Positions 54,598 through 64,000 of a stretch of DNA of 64,000 nt are shown one piece after another; position 1 is the first letter of the stretch; every line of letters begins with the position of its first letter. The stretch is from positions 372,001 to 436,000 of the forward strand of contig NZ_RQHW01000047.1 of assembly GCF_004770995.1 (NCBI RefSeq), read 5' to 3'. Made by a program: the position numbers and the translations under genes. The notes below the pieces were generated by a model. That model was not told the origin of the DNA, did not search any database, and saw only the letters and a list, made by a program, of their open reading frames with translations. Source of the DNA: Leptospira idonii (GTDB lineage Bacteria; Spirochaetota; Leptospiria; Leptospirales; Leptospiraceae).

Positions 54598-54674
54598 TTT
54601 CTCTTTCCTAAAACCAGAATTTATTTCCTGAAAGAAATGAAATTTGGTTTTTTATGCATTTTTCGCTTTTTTTG

Positions 54675-54718
54675 TTGACTAGTTATGCGTATAGTGCTAT
54701 TTATATGTTTAGTAAACA
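54675..54718 (+). promoter_or_regulatory. recN promoter with a 13-bp palindrome
   Basis: TTGACT (54675-54680), 17 bases, TATTTA (54698-54703) make a promoter. Just after the -10 comes TGTTTA-G-TAAACA (54706-54718), a perfect palindrome placed where a repressor would block transcription. The ribosome site (AGGAG) is 5 bases beyond the last A of the palindrome region. recN is a SOS gene in many bacteria, so a LexA-type site is possible. Confidence 0.5.
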
Positions 54719-54727
54719 GGAGTCTGT

Positions 54728-56437
54728 ATGATCACTCATTTAAAAATTCGCGATTTTGCTCTTTTGGAATCCCTGGACCTGGATATTGGGAATGGACTGT
54801 CGGTATTTACGGGGGAATCAGGCTCCGGTAAATCCCTTGTTTTCGACGCCATCACTTCTATCTTGGGGGGCAGGTGTTCCACAACGAATATACGCACAGG
54901 GAAAGAAAAATATTCTCTGCAGGCAATCGTTTCCTTGAAAGAACATCCAGAAGCGAAAGAATATCTCACCAAACAAGGGTTCCAGTGGGAAGGAGAAGAA
55001 ATCATTCTCAGCAAAGAACTTTTGAAAGACGGAAAAGCCAGAGTGAAAATCGGAGACTCCCTTGCTTCTACTTCTCATTTGAGAGAACTGGGAAAATGCA
55101 TTGCGGAAATCCACAGCCAAAACGAACAACTTTTCCTTTTGGAAAAAACGCACCAATTGGAGTTTTTGGACCGATTCGGTCATTTGGAATCCATGAAGGC
55201 CAAGGTGAAACTTTCTCTGCAAAACTTCCGCCATTGGAAAGACAAATTGATTCATTTCGATGAAACTCTCAAACATTCCCAAAAAAGAAAAGAAACCCTT
55301 TCTTATGAAATCGGAGAAATCGAATCCGTTTCTCCGAAAGAGGGCGAGGACGAATCCTTATCCCAAGAAGAAAGGTTCCTTGCCAACGGAGAAAAACTAT
55401 CCGAGAACTATCGTTATATTTTAGAGGAACTTTCCGATAAGGAAAATTCCATACTCAAAACATTTCCTTCTCTCATCCATGCTATGGAAAAAATTTCCCA
55501 ACTTCTTCCAGAAAAACAAACCTTAAGAGAAGAATGGGAGGAAGTTTATGATCATCTAAAGTCTTTGAGAACCACATTGAGAGAGGATGAAGAGGAATTA
55601 TTTTTCAGTCCAGATCGCCTGGATATGGTGCAAACCCGCTTACAAGAACTCACCCGTCTCAAAAAAAAATACGGATGTGGGGTTCCCGAAATTTTACAAC
55701 AACTGCAAGAAAAAAAGGCGGAAATGGAAAAATGGAGTTTGGAAGAGGGAGACAGAGACTTTCTCGTTCAAAAACACGATCAATCTCTGGTAGAACTGAA
55801 AGAATTGGTATTTCAATTATCTCGTGCTAGGCGAAATGTTTTGTCTCCTTTTGAAGAAGAAGTGCAAAAAGAACTTCATGATTTGGGGATGGAAGGAAGC
55901 AGGCTGCAAGTGGTGCTTCGTTGGGAAGAGAATCCGGACGGTGAAGTAGAAGAAGGTTCCAAATCTTATTATCTTTCCGAATCCGGTTTGGACCAAGTGG
56001 AATTTTATTTCAGTGCCAATGTGGGAGAAAAGCCCCGTCCGCTGCGCAAAGTGGCTTCGGGTGGAGAGTTGTCTCGTGTGATGCTCGCACTAAGGAGTGT
56101 CTTAGGGAAATTCAGCCCTGCACCTCAAATTTTGATTTTGGACGAGATTGACACCGGTTTGGGGGGAGAAGCAGCCAATTCTCTTGCCTCTAAATTGAAA
56201 AAATTGTCCAGAAACTCACAAATTCTACTCATCACTCATACGCAACAGATTGCGGCGACAGGGGATCAGCACTTCCGCTTGGAAAAACATACGGAAAATG
56301 GAAGGACCATCGCTTCCGCAAAAGATTTGAATTATGAGGAAAGAAAACGGGAACTCGCTCGAATGATCGGAGGCAAACAATTGACCCAAGGAGTCTTAAA
56401 AGCCGCCACTGATTTGTTACAAAAGAAAGCGGTTTAA
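54728..56437 (+). CDS. recN: RecN DNA repair ATPase
   Basis: RecN is an SMC-like protein that binds and holds DNA ends during double-strand-break repair. The 569-residue protein has N-terminal Walker A (GESGSGKSLVFDAI), a long central coiled coil (about 160-380), and C-terminal signature and Walker B (VASGGELSRVMLALR, ILILDEIDTGLGG), then LLITHTQQIAA. Length and layout are normal. It has its own promoter with a palindromic operator candidate. Confidence 0.95.
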   Translation: MITHLKIRDFALLESLDLDIGNGLSVFTGESGSGKSLVFDAITSILGGRCSTTNIRTGKEKYSLQAIVSLKEHPEAKEYLTKQGFQWEGEEIILSKELLKDGKARVKIGDSLASTSHLRELGKCIAEIHSQNEQLFLLEKTHQLEFLDRFGHLESMKAKVKLSLQNFRHWKDKLIHFDETLKHSQKRKETLSYEIGEIESVSPKEGEDESLSQEERFLANGEKLSENYRYILEELSDKENSILKTFPSLIHAMEKISQLLPEKQTLREEWEEVYDHLKSLRTTLREDEEELFFSPDRLDMVQTRLQELTRLKKKYGCGVPEILQQLQEKKAEMEKWSLEEGDRDFLVQKHDQSLVELKELVFQLSRARRNVLSPFEEEVQKELHDLGMEGSRLQVVLRWEENPDGEVEEGSKSYYLSESGLDQVEFYFSANVGEKPRPLRKVASGGELSRVMLALRSVLGKFSPAPQILILDEIDTGLGGEAANSLASKLKKLSRNSQILLITHTQQIAATGDQHFRLEKHTENGRTIASAKDLNYEERKRELARMIGGKQLTQGVLKAATDLLQKKAV

Positions 56438-56514
56438 TTCCGGGAAAAAATAGTATTTGGCGAAAAAGGGAAGAAAGAAATCCTTATTCTGTAGTCCTGA
56501 ATTGGGGTCATTTC

Positions 56515-57138
56515 ATGTTCTTTCCTTTCGCTAAATCAGAATCATTTATTTCGTGGATTCCACCTGAATCCATCCCTATTATTATTTTGTTAGTTTCCCT
56601 CGTAGGAGTGACCATCATTATCGAAAGATTGGTGTTCTTTTGGAGACTCAAGCCCATCTCTCAAGACGATTTTCGAAAAGTCAGAGAATTGGCGAGAGAA
56701 TCCAAATGGGATGAAGGAAGAGATCTTCTTGCTCATAAGAGCCAATCCCCGGCATCCATCTTACTTCAACTTGCATTCGATCTGAAGAGAAGAAATATTC
56801 CTTACTTGGAAGATGATGTAAGACAAGAAGGTTACCGACAAGTGAGCCTGATGGAAAAATATCTTACCAGTTTAGGAACCATTGCGACCATTGGTCCTCT
56901 TTTGGGAGTTTTGGGAACCGTTGTGGGAATTGTTCGGTCTTTTGCTGAAGGTATGGGATCGAAAGGTGCGGAACTAGGAATTTCTGAAGCTCTCTATACG
57001 ACTGCTATGGGTTTGGCGGTGGCGATTCCTGCTTATGTTTTTTATAATTATTTTTCCAAATCGAAAGAAGAACGAATTGTGGAAATGGAAAACGTAACGG
57101 AGCTAGTTCTCCCTTATTTAACAGAAGAGCGAAAATAA
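56515..57138 (+). CDS. exbB: ExbB/TolQ-type proton channel protein
   Basis: The 207-residue inner-membrane protein has three helices: near the N-terminus ([20 protein letters not shown]), and two after the cytoplasmic loop, including [21 protein letters not shown] and [20 protein letters not shown]. The TolQ/ExbB channel motifs [12 protein letters not shown] and the Thr-rich TTAMGLA are kept. With ExbD it would use proton motive force to drive a TonB- or TolA-like protein. First of exbB-exbD-bamA. Whether it is TolQ or ExbB cannot be told. Confidence 0.92.
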   Translation: MFFPFAKSESFISWIPPESIPIIILLVSLVGVTIIIERLVFFWRLKPISQDDFRKVRELARESKWDEGRDLLAHKSQSPASILLQLAFDLKRRNIPYLEDDVRQEGYRQVSLMEKYLTSLGTIATIGPLLGVLGTVVGIVRSFAEGMGSKGAELGISEALYTTAMGLAVAIPAYVFYNYFSKSKEERIVEMENVTELVLPYLTEERK

Positions 57139-57142
57139 GTTT

Positions 57143-57574
57143 ATGAAGTTTCGTAAGAAGCAACAATCTTTCAACAATATCGAACTTGCCCCATTGATTG
57201 ATGTTATTTCTTTTATCGTAATTTATTTTTTAATGAATGCCACTTTGGAGAAAAATACGGCTCTCAAAGTGGAGTTGCCTAGGTCTTCCAGTGTTTCCAA
57301 AGAGAAACAAAAAGATGAACTCATCATCACCGTCGACAAACAAGGCAAAGTATTCCTGGATAAAAGTACCGATCCTGTCGCACTAGAAGCATTGACGGAA
57401 CGAATCAACGGGTTTTTAGGTCCTGAAAAGGAAAGAGATCCGAAGAAAAACAAAGTGATCATTCGCGGAGATGGCGGTGCCTCTTACCAAATTGTTGTGA
57501 AAGTGATTGATGCTGTGAATGCAGCAGGTGTGAGTCGATTTAACTTAGCAATGGTAAAAGGCACTTCAAAATAA
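57143..57574 (+). CDS. exbD: ExbD/TolR-type protein
   Basis: The 143-residue protein has a short cytoplasmic start, one membrane helix ([17 protein letters not shown]) whose Asp (LAPLIDV) is the proton-carrying residue, and a periplasmic domain with [16 protein letters not shown] and [21 protein letters not shown]. This is the standard ExbD/TolR form. It lies 4 bases after exbB and 4 bases before bamA, an order that ties energy transduction to outer-membrane biogenesis. Confidence 0.93.
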   Translation: MKFRKKQQSFNNIELAPLIDVISFIVIYFLMNATLEKNTALKVELPRSSSVSKEKQKDELIITVDKQGKVFLDKSTDPVALEALTERINGFLGPEKERDPKKNKVIIRGDGGASYQIVVKVIDAVNAAGVSRFNLAMVKGTSK

Positions 57575-57578
57575 GTTT

Positions 57579-60455
57579 TTGAAACTCAATAAGTTTTATT
57601 CTTTCTCCCTTTTTCTATTCTGCTTTGTACTGCTGTTCTCCGTAAAGTGGTTTGCTCTTTGGTCGAATCGATCCGCTTTCATCGATAAAAGAATCACAAA
57701 AATAGAATTTTCCGGAAACAAAAACACTTCCGGAAACGATATTTTAGATCTAGTAGATATGAGACCCGATATGGTTCTCACCAAAGATCTATTAAACGCC
57801 GATATGAGAGCGTTGTTTCAATCCGGATTTTTCTTTCAAATCGACATCCAAGGGGAGTTAGACGGACCTGACGGAGTCAAAATTTTAATCGTAGTCAAGG
57901 AAAGACCCAGAGTCAAAGACATCGACTTTATCGGAGCCGACGAGGTATTCCCTTCCGATTTAAGGGAGAAAATCCCTTTGAAAGAGAACGAAGTCATCAC
58001 TCCTAAAAAAGTGACTCTTTCCAAAGAAGTGATCCTTAAAAAATACAGGGATGAAGGCTTTTTTCTAGCTTACGTTCGGTTTGAAACCGATCCTGTAGAT
58101 CCTGAGACCAACACGGTTCGAGCGAAATTCATCATCGATGAAGGGGAAGAAATCCCCGTATCTAAAATCAATATTTTCGGAAACTCAGAGGTAGACACTT
58201 ACGAAATCCAGTCCATTTTGGATTTGAAAGAAAGTGGCCTTATCGAATCCGGCGTTTTTAAAGAATCCGCATTTGAGACCGACAAACAAAAAATAGTCGG
58301 TTTTTTGAAAACCAAAGGTTATGTAGATGCGGAGCTCAGCAACGACGGAACGAATTGGGAAATTCGATGGGAAAATCCCAAGAAAAAAGACAAACGTGTT
58401 GTCGTAGTTAATTTTAAGTTAACCGAAGGAGAACAATATTACTTCAACGGTTACTCCACCGCTCACGATATGACTTTGGGACCGACAGGGATGCCTCTTT
58501 ATTTGAATAAAGAAAACAACCCTGTGGGAACTCCTCCCGATGAGTGGAAACCTGTTTATGAACTGAAACACCTAAAGGAACAATACGAGTTCGCTGACAA
58601 TGATGTAGGAGAAGTGTTCGATGAGTCCCGATTTCAAAAAGACAGGGGATCTATCAACGAGGCTTATTCCCAAAAAGGTTATCTTTTCGCTCAGGTAATC
58701 CCCAGAAGAAGGATCGTAGAGTTATCTGAAGAATCTTTGAGTCGTTACGAAAATTGTTCCGTTCGAACCAATCCCGACGCAGTTAGGGATTGTGAAGAAG
58801 AATACAATCGTCTAAATATTGCTAAATTAAGGGAACTCTACCAAACGAATAAGGATCTGAGAGGTAAAAAATTCATCCATGTGGATTTTACCATCAGGGA
58901 AAATAACCTGGCATTCGTTGAAAACATCATCATCAAAGGAAATAAAAAAACCCAGGATCGTGTGATTCGAAGAGAGCTGCTTTTCAAACCGGGAGATCTT
59001 TTCAATTCCACGTTAGTAAACCGTTCCAGAGAAAGAATCTTTAACTTGGGTTATTTTAAAGAGGTAAACTTTAACATGCGCCCCGGTTCCGATGAGACGA
59101 AAATGAACCTCATCATCGAACTTTTGGAACAGCCTACCGGGACTGTGTCCATGGGGGGTGGTTACGGAACCATCACTGGGTTCTCCATTTTTACTCAGTT
59201 AGGTGAAAATAACTTGAATGGAACGGGGCAACAAATCAACGGTCGTATCGAATTCGGTCCCATCCGTCGTTATTTGCAGTTGTCCTGGACTGAACCTTGG
59301 TTCAACGATAAGCCTTGGTCTTTGACTTTATCCGCCTTTTATTCCTCCAGAACCTTGTATGTGGGAGCGACTTCCATCACTGAAAACAACAACCAAGGGA
59401 TTAAGGAAACTGCTTCTTACGAAAGATCGGGAGTCGGGGTCAGTGCGGGGATCGGTCATAGATTTTTGATCAACTGGACTCACTTCCATAGATATTCTCC
59501 TTCTTTTTTCGCATCTACCAGACCTACCTCTCTGGTTTCCGATCAGGTTTTGGCGGAAGTGGACAGGGGTTGGCAATTTCGTTCTCAGTTGACCAATGGT
59601 ATTGCTTACGATAACAGGGATAATGTGTTCAATTCCACCCAAGGTTTCAACATGATTTTCTCTGTAGATAATGTGGGTCAGTATTTGGGAGGGGAAAGCC
59701 ATTTCGATCAGTTCAGCCCTATTTTAGAATATTATCATACTTGGTTTGACTATACTCTTTTCGGTTTGATTCGTAAAAATATGCTGAAACGATGGAGAGT
59801 GGTTCAGCAGTTCCGTACTTCTTCCGTTTTTACTTTCGAACGTTCGCCAAAATACAGGGCTCAGGATAAGGAAAAAGTTCCTTACGTTCAGGTTCAGGAC
59901 CGCCTTTTCCTAGGGGGATACGAATCTTTGCGTGGGTGGTTTTTTGATGATAAATACTATCCTGACGAATGGAAAAACGGTGCGGCACACAGGGTTCTAT
60001 TCACTTCCGAACTTCGTTTTCCGATCGAACCTTCGCTTCTTTGGTTCGTCGTATTCTTGGATGCGGGTGCCATGTACGAAGAGATCAATAAAGCGGTCGG
60101 GGAGAGAAAAGAATATTTTCAAAATTACGATGCTACCGTAAGAGCCCAAAGGATGACAGATCCTGTAGGAACTTATTATTATGAAAACTACAACGCTTAC
60201 GGTCAGAAACTTCCCATGTCTCCTTTGGATCTGAACGATCCTGAAAGATTGGTTCTTTCCGCTAAAAACTTATCTTTGCAAAACTTCAAATACTCTTGGG
60301 GTTTCGGCCTTAGGATTCAAATTCCAGTGCTTCCTCTTCGTCTTTATTTTGCACAAAAGATTCGTTATACGGGTGTGGCGGATCGTCCTTTCGGAGTTTA
60401 TCCCGACAATAACAGCTTTCAATTCGTATTTGGTATCGGGGATTTGCGTTTTTAG
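57579..60455 (+). CDS. bamA: BamA/Omp85 outer-membrane protein assembly factor
   Basis: BamA inserts beta-barrel proteins in the outer membrane. The 958-residue protein starts at TTG 57579 with a signal segment (SFSLFLFCFVLLFSV). Several POTRA-type domains follow (for example ITKIEFSGNKNTSGNDIL, FVENIIIKGNKKTQDRVI, the strong POTRA 5), and a surface-antigen barrel from about residue 520. The loop motif LRGWFFDD corresponds to the conserved VRGF/Y, and the last residue is Phe (GIGDLRF), a barrel signal. It is longer than E. coli BamA (810), mostly in the POTRA region. Same operon as exbB and exbD; overlaps the helicase gene by one base. Confidence 0.94.
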   Translation: MKLNKFYSFSLFLFCFVLLFSVKWFALWSNRSAFIDKRITKIEFSGNKNTSGNDILDLVDMRPDMVLTKDLLNADMRALFQSGFFFQIDIQGELDGPDGVKILIVVKERPRVKDIDFIGADEVFPSDLREKIPLKENEVITPKKVTLSKEVILKKYRDEGFFLAYVRFETDPVDPETNTVRAKFIIDEGEEIPVSKINIFGNSEVDTYEIQSILDLKESGLIESGVFKESAFETDKQKIVGFLKTKGYVDAELSNDGTNWEIRWENPKKKDKRVVVVNFKLTEGEQYYFNGYSTAHDMTLGPTGMPLYLNKENNPVGTPPDEWKPVYELKHLKEQYEFADNDVGEVFDESRFQKDRGSINEAYSQKGYLFAQVIPRRRIVELSEESLSRYENCSVRTNPDAVRDCEEEYNRLNIAKLRELYQTNKDLRGKKFIHVDFTIRENNLAFVENIIIKGNKKTQDRVIRRELLFKPGDLFNSTLVNRSRERIFNLGYFKEVNFNMRPGSDETKMNLIIELLEQPTGTVSMGGGYGTITGFSIFTQLGENNLNGTGQQINGRIEFGPIRRYLQLSWTEPWFNDKPWSLTLSAFYSSRTLYVGATSITENNNQGIKETASYERSGVGVSAGIGHRFLINWTHFHRYSPSFFASTRPTSLVSDQVLAEVDRGWQFRSQLTNGIAYDNRDNVFNSTQGFNMIFSVDNVGQYLGGESHFDQFSPILEYYHTWFDYTLFGLIRKNMLKRWRVVQQFRTSSVFTFERSPKYRAQDKEKVPYVQVQDRLFLGGYESLRGWFFDDKYYPDEWKNGAAHRVLFTSELRFPIEPSLLWFVVFLDAGAMYEEINKAVGERKEYFQNYDATVRAQRMTDPVGTYYYENYNAYGQKLPMSPLDLNDPERLVLSAKNLSLQNFKYSWGFGLRIQIPVLPLRLYFAQKIRYTGVADRPFGVYPDNNSFQFVFGIGDLRF

Positions 60456-62650
60456 TGGATTTAACCGGTTTAAATCCCGAACAGACAAAGGCTGTTGTAA
60501 CTGTAGATGGACCTGTTTTGATTTTAGCAGGAGCCGGATCCGGCAAAACGAGAGTCATCACTTATCGAATCGCCAAACTTGTAATCGATGAAAAAGTTTA
60601 TCCCAATCGAATTTTAGCGGTTACTTTTACCAATAAGGCCGCTCAGGAAATGAGAGAGAGGTGCCATTCCCTTCTAGATACATCCAACTCGGAACCTTTC
60701 ATTAAAACATTTCACTCTCTTTGTTTGTACATTCTTAGAAGAGAAGGAAAGGTTTTGGGGTTGGGTTCCAATTTCACTGTTTATGACAGCGATATGCAGG
60801 AATCCTTAATCAAAGAAATTTTGAAAAAGAAAGATCTGGATACTAAGGAATTCCGTCCCGCTCATCTAGGAAATTTATTTTCGGGCGCCAAAGATTCTTT
60901 CCAAACGGCAGAGGACTATTCCAGAAAGAACGATCACGATTCGTATGCAAGAACCGTTTCTGAAGTGTTCCTCGCTTACGAGAATGAAAAACAGAAAAGA
61001 AACGCTCTCGATTTCGGGGATTTGATTCTCAAAACGGTTTTATTGTTTCGCGACTTCCCTCTGATTTTGGAAAAATACCAAAACCAGTGGAAATACGTTA
61101 TGGTGGATGAGTATCAAGATACGAATAAAATCCAATACCATCTAGTAAAACAATTAGCTTCCTCACACAGAAATATCTGCGTGGTGGGGGATGACGATCA
61201 GTCCATTTATTCCTGGCGTGGTGCCGATATTTCGAATATTCTAAATTTCAGCAGCGATTATCCGGATGCTTTGATTGTGAAACTGGAGGAAAATTATCGT
61301 TCCACCAAAACGATCATTGAAACCGCAGCTAGCATCATTTCCAATAATTCCAGAAGAACGGACAAAACCTTGAGAACGAACAATCCTCAAGGCGAAAAAA
61401 TCCGTGTCACCGCTTACCAAAACGAAACGGAAGAATCGGCTGGCATTCTACAAAAAATCGTAAAATATAAAACGGGAAACACACGTTATTCGGACAATGC
61501 GGTTTTCTATCGAACCAACAGCCAGTCTCGTTACTTCGAAGAAGCTTTTCGAAAAAAAGGAATTCCTTATAAAATCTTCGGTGGGTTTCGTTTCTTCGAC
61601 CGTAAAGAAGTCAAAGATCTGGTCGCATATCTTTCCGTAATCGTAAACCCAGTCGATTCCACTTCTCTTCTTCGTATCATCAATTCTCCTCCCAGAGGGA
61701 TCGGAGATACCACCATAGGAAGACTCACTCAGTTTTCCATCGACGAAGGAATTTCTTTGTTCGAATGTTTGTCCCGCAAAATTCCGGATGTAAAAAAAGG
61801 AACCGCAGGCAAATTAAAAGATCTTTCCAAACTCTTCGAAGATATGATCGAAGAACACGAGAAAAAGGCTTCTCCTTCGGAGATCACATACGAGGTTTTG
61901 GAACGTTCCGGTTATAGAGAGTTTTTGGAGAATGAAGGAACGGAAGAAGCGATTTCCCGTTTGGAAAACCTGAACGAATTCGTAAACGCATTGAAGGAAT
62001 ACGAAGAAACCACTCCCGATCCAAGTCTCGAGGAATATCTGGGAAATATCTCGCTGATTACGAGTGAAGACAATACGAAAGATTTAGCAGATTATGTAAT
62101 TCTAATGACGGTTCACAATGCGAAAGGTTTGGAATTCAAAAACGTCTATATGGCGGGAATGGAAGAGGGAACCTTCCCTCATTTTTTGGCAAGCGACAGC
62201 AAAGACGGTTTGGAAGAAGAAAGAAGACTCTGTTATGTGGCGGTCACTAGAGCCAGAGAAAAATTGGAAATCAGTGTTTCCAGATACACTCGTAAATTCG
62301 GAGAAGTGGAAGCCAGAATCCCTTCTCGATTTTTGGAGGAGATTCCGAAAGAATATCTGATCGGAGAATGGATCGAATCCGCTTACGGAGTGAGAAGACC
62401 GGAAAGAACGCCTCAAGCTTCCGGGATTAGTACGAAAGGAACGCCTGAGGATAAATACGAATCCATTTCCGCCCAAAAATCTTCCGGCGAATACAGGGTA
62501 GGAATACGAGTTAGACATAAGGTTTATGGAGAGGGAAAGATCATCTCCATTTCGGGCACGGGGGACAATCGTAAGGTAGAAGTGCGTTTCGGTGCCCATA
62601 CGGAGAAAAAATTCTTATTGGCATACACACCCTTAGAGATAATCTCTTGA
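60455..62650 (+). CDS. UvrD/PcrA-type superfamily 1 DNA helicase
   Basis: The 731-residue protein starts at GTG 60455 within the bamA stop. Helicase motifs in order: Q motif LNPEQTKAV, Walker A LAGAGSGKTRVI, VTFTNKAAQEM, motif II VDEYQDTN, motif III QSIYSWRGAD, motif IV-VI including NYRST, MTVHNAKGLEF and YVAVTRARE. The last 50 residues (GIRVRHKVYGEGKIISISG, shortened) are the Tudor-like tail of PcrA. It likely acts in nucleotide-excision or mismatch repair and plasmid or transcription-coupled repair. UvrD, Rep and PcrA cannot be told apart from the sequence alone. Confidence 0.95.
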   Translation: MDLTGLNPEQTKAVVTVDGPVLILAGAGSGKTRVITYRIAKLVIDEKVYPNRILAVTFTNKAAQEMRERCHSLLDTSNSEPFIKTFHSLCLYILRREGKVLGLGSNFTVYDSDMQESLIKEILKKKDLDTKEFRPAHLGNLFSGAKDSFQTAEDYSRKNDHDSYARTVSEVFLAYENEKQKRNALDFGDLILKTVLLFRDFPLILEKYQNQWKYVMVDEYQDTNKIQYHLVKQLASSHRNICVVGDDDQSIYSWRGADISNILNFSSDYPDALIVKLEENYRSTKTIIETAASIISNNSRRTDKTLRTNNPQGEKIRVTAYQNETEESAGILQKIVKYKTGNTRYSDNAVFYRTNSQSRYFEEAFRKKGIPYKIFGGFRFFDRKEVKDLVAYLSVIVNPVDSTSLLRIINSPPRGIGDTTIGRLTQFSIDEGISLFECLSRKIPDVKKGTAGKLKDLSKLFEDMIEEHEKKASPSEITYEVLERSGYREFLENEGTEEAISRLENLNEFVNALKEYEETTPDPSLEEYLGNISLITSEDNTKDLADYVILMTVHNAKGLEFKNVYMAGMEEGTFPHFLASDSKDGLEEERRLCYVAVTRAREKLEISVSRYTRKFGEVEARIPSRFLEEIPKEYLIGEWIESAYGVRRPERTPQASGISTKGTPEDKYESISAQKSSGEYRVGIRVRHKVYGEGKIISISGTGDNRKVEVRFGAHTEKKFLLAYTPLEIIS

Positions 62651-62666
62651 ACTAAAGAGAGGTTTT

Positions 62667-63101
62667 ATGAGAAAGTTGATCGTCCTTTTCCTATTCTCCT
62701 TTATATTCACGGCATCCGTATCTGCACAAGCAAGCGGAGGTTTGGCGGAAGAATTCACTAAACTGGAAGATTACCTTAGAAATAAAAAACAATCTCCCGA
62801 AGAGAAGAAAAAAATCTTCGAGTCCAATATTCTAAACTCGATTCGCATCACTTTGAATCGACGACTTGCCGATCCGAAGAAAGAATTGAAAGACTTAAAA
62901 ATCCAGGACGTTCAGACTGAGCGTTTGGAAGGAACGAACAATCTGTTCGTAAAATATAAAAATTTCTATATATCCTATTCTTATGCGGTAGATCCTGAAG
63001 AATACTTAACCACTCCCGTGGAAGAGAAACTTTTGGAAAAACCTGCAGGAGCGGATTTAAATGCTTCTCCTCACCAAGATGAGAAAGCGCAGGCGAAATA
63101 A
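62667..63101 (+). CDS. Small exported protein, unknown function
   Basis: The 144-residue protein has a signal peptide (MRKLIVLFLFSFIFTASVSAQA), then a charged helical part and a beta-rich segment (NLFVKYKNFYISYSYAVDPEEYL). The C-terminal tail is Ala/Asp/Gln-rich and probably disordered. It is not recognised. Preceded by the helicase gene (16 bases) and followed by the phosphatase gene (15 bases), so it is likely transcribed with them. Confidence 0.65.
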   Translation: MRKLIVLFLFSFIFTASVSAQASGGLAEEFTKLEDYLRNKKQSPEEKKKIFESNILNSIRITLNRRLADPKKELKDLKIQDVQTERLEGTNNLFVKYKNFYISYSYAVDPEEYLTTPVEEKLLEKPAGADLNASPHQDEKAQAK

Positions 63102-63116
63102 CTTTTTCGAGTTTCA

Positions 63117-63989
63117 ATGGGCAATGAAGATTTTGTAGAAGTATGGAATTGGGTGTTGGAGGCAGGGGATCAAATCCTTGCCATTTACCAAACCGATTTT
63201 GCAGTGAAAGACAAGGGAGGAAATGATCCGGTTACGGAAGCGGATCTCCTCGCCAGCGAATTCCTTCAAAAGAAAATTTCCGAAAGATTTCCTAAACATG
63301 GTTTTTTATCCGAAGAAATTCGTGACAATTCGGATCGTTTGGACAAAGAATGGGTTTGGATTTTAGATCCTATCGACGGAACCAGAGAGTTCGTGAAAAA
63401 AAACGATCAGTTCGCACTCAGCCTCGGTTTGGTTCGAAATGGAACACCTGTTTGGGGAGTGATTTTTAATCCTGCTACGGGAGAGTTTTTCTCCAAATTG
63501 GATTCTACTTTTTTCATCAAACTCACTCCTCCTTTTTTCACTGCCGAAAATTTGGAAAAAATTCTGCTCACTTCCAAATCCGTTTTTTCTCATGAAGACA
63601 TCGATTTCGGCAAGGAACACAAACCTATTTTGAATGTTTCTTACTCTGAAATGAAAGAAGGTCTTTTCGAAGATTCCTTTTGGAAAGACGGTTTTGAAAT
63701 CAAGGCGATGGGAAGCATTGCTTACAAATTAGGCTTATTATCCGCAGGTCATGTGGATTTGATCGTTTCCTTAAAACCCAAAAACGAATGGGATATTTGT
63801 GGCGGCATATCTTTGTTAGATGAAGAGAATTTCAAATATTTCCCTTTGAAAAAAGATTCCAATTATTCGTTTAACAGAAAAGATACGAAATCCTTCGGAC
63901 TTGTTGCGGGAAACAAAAAGGCTGTAGGATATTTGGAAAAACTGGTTTCCATTTCCACCTTGTCGGAAAGGGTAAAAGACAAGTGGTAA
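63117..63989 (+). CDS. Inositol-monophosphatase-family phosphatase (CysQ-like)
   Basis: The 290-residue protein has the lithium-sensitive phosphatase metal motifs: DPVTEADLLAS, SEEIRDNS with the metal Glu, WILDPIDGTREFVKK with two Asp and a Thr-like site, and a C-terminal EWDICGG. CysQ-type enzymes hydrolyse 3'-phosphoadenosine 5'-phosphate or its sulfated form; inositol or histidinol phosphates are alternatives. The RRxDPIDGT-type motif is well kept. Start at ATG 63117 is near but not backed by a strong ribosome site. Last complete gene of the window. Confidence 0.87.
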   Translation: MGNEDFVEVWNWVLEAGDQILAIYQTDFAVKDKGGNDPVTEADLLASEFLQKKISERFPKHGFLSEEIRDNSDRLDKEWVWILDPIDGTREFVKKNDQFALSLGLVRNGTPVWGVIFNPATGEFFSKLDSTFFIKLTPPFFTAENLEKILLTSKSVFSHEDIDFGKEHKPILNVSYSEMKEGLFEDSFWKDGFEIKAMGSIAYKLGLLSAGHVDLIVSLKPKNEWDICGGISLLDEENFKYFPLKKDSNYSFNRKDTKSFGLVAGNKKAVGYLEKLVSISTLSERVKDKW

Positions 63990-64000
63990 ATCCCATACGA

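Overview
The window is chromosomal DNA of a spirochaete of the genus Leptospira, most likely the saprophytic (L. biflexa-like) branch. Signs of this are a spirochaetal FlaB flagellin, a separate MetX/MetW/MetY methionine pathway, many lipoproteins with loose spirochaetal lipoboxes, and a SemiSWEET sugar transporter very like the structurally characterised L. biflexa protein. Coding density is high, no intergenic gap exceeds 300 bases, and no insertion sequence, prophage or CRISPR array was seen. Most genes sit in short operons with 4-base ATGA-type overlaps. Two tRNA genes (Cys, Leu) are the only confident RNA genes.

Region by region. 1-8.1 kb (minus strand) is a chemotaxis operon reading hybrid regulator - cheY - STAS protein - cheA - chemoreceptor - cheW - cheD - cheB (cut by the window edge). 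Its gene content and domain make-up resemble the Pseudomonas Che2 cluster, and its receptor carries two tandem PAS domains with the heme-ligand residues of Aer2. A sigma-28-type -10 element precedes it. 8.1-10.8 kb holds ispH and a PAS/GAF histidine kinase. 11-14.3 kb has flaB, ilvA, a DUF4345 membrane protein and an HNH nuclease. 14.3-17.5 kb is metY-metX-metW, separated from a divergent outer-membrane-like protein gene by a long inverted repeat. 19-22.7 kb has rsmE, a zinc-ribbon membrane protein that seems to start at CTG, an exported protein of unknown role behind a sigma-28-like promoter, and an AAA ATPase. 22.7-25.2 kb has fliN, a GNAT, a Ca-loop lipoprotein and an RNHCP protein. 25.2-27.7 kb is an SPFH/SPFH/NfeD membrane operon.

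27.7-34.5 kb (plus strand) has a heme-binding protein, argH, a cyclophilin with a large insertion, two unknown proteins, fliM (with a 15-bp tandem duplication) and a phosphodiesterase-family enzyme. 34.5-39.6 kb has an exported DJ-1/Hsp31-like protein opposite a LysR regulator, then queF-semiSWEET-ferredoxin opposite guaA. 39.7-46.4 kb contains the tRNA genes and an envelope-polysaccharide region (O-antigen ligase, glycosyltransferase, gmhA) that runs into a lone ABC ATPase and an FHA membrane protein. 46.4-50.7 kb has a lipoprotein, leuCD, an FKBP isomerase and a diverged cysteine-synthase paralogue. 50.7-52.8 kb is a cytochrome/YceI/DUF5777 operon behind a redox-type dyad. 52.9-64 kb has a cyclic-nucleotide/patatin protein, recN, exbB-exbD-bamA-uvrD, a small exported protein and an inositol-monophosphatase-family enzyme.

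Motility is the main theme: che operon, flaB, fliN, fliM and possibly a sheath protein. The best candidate for an under-described system is the heme-PAS chemotaxis operon with its STAS protein and a kinase-like protein that lacks the phospho-accepting histidine.
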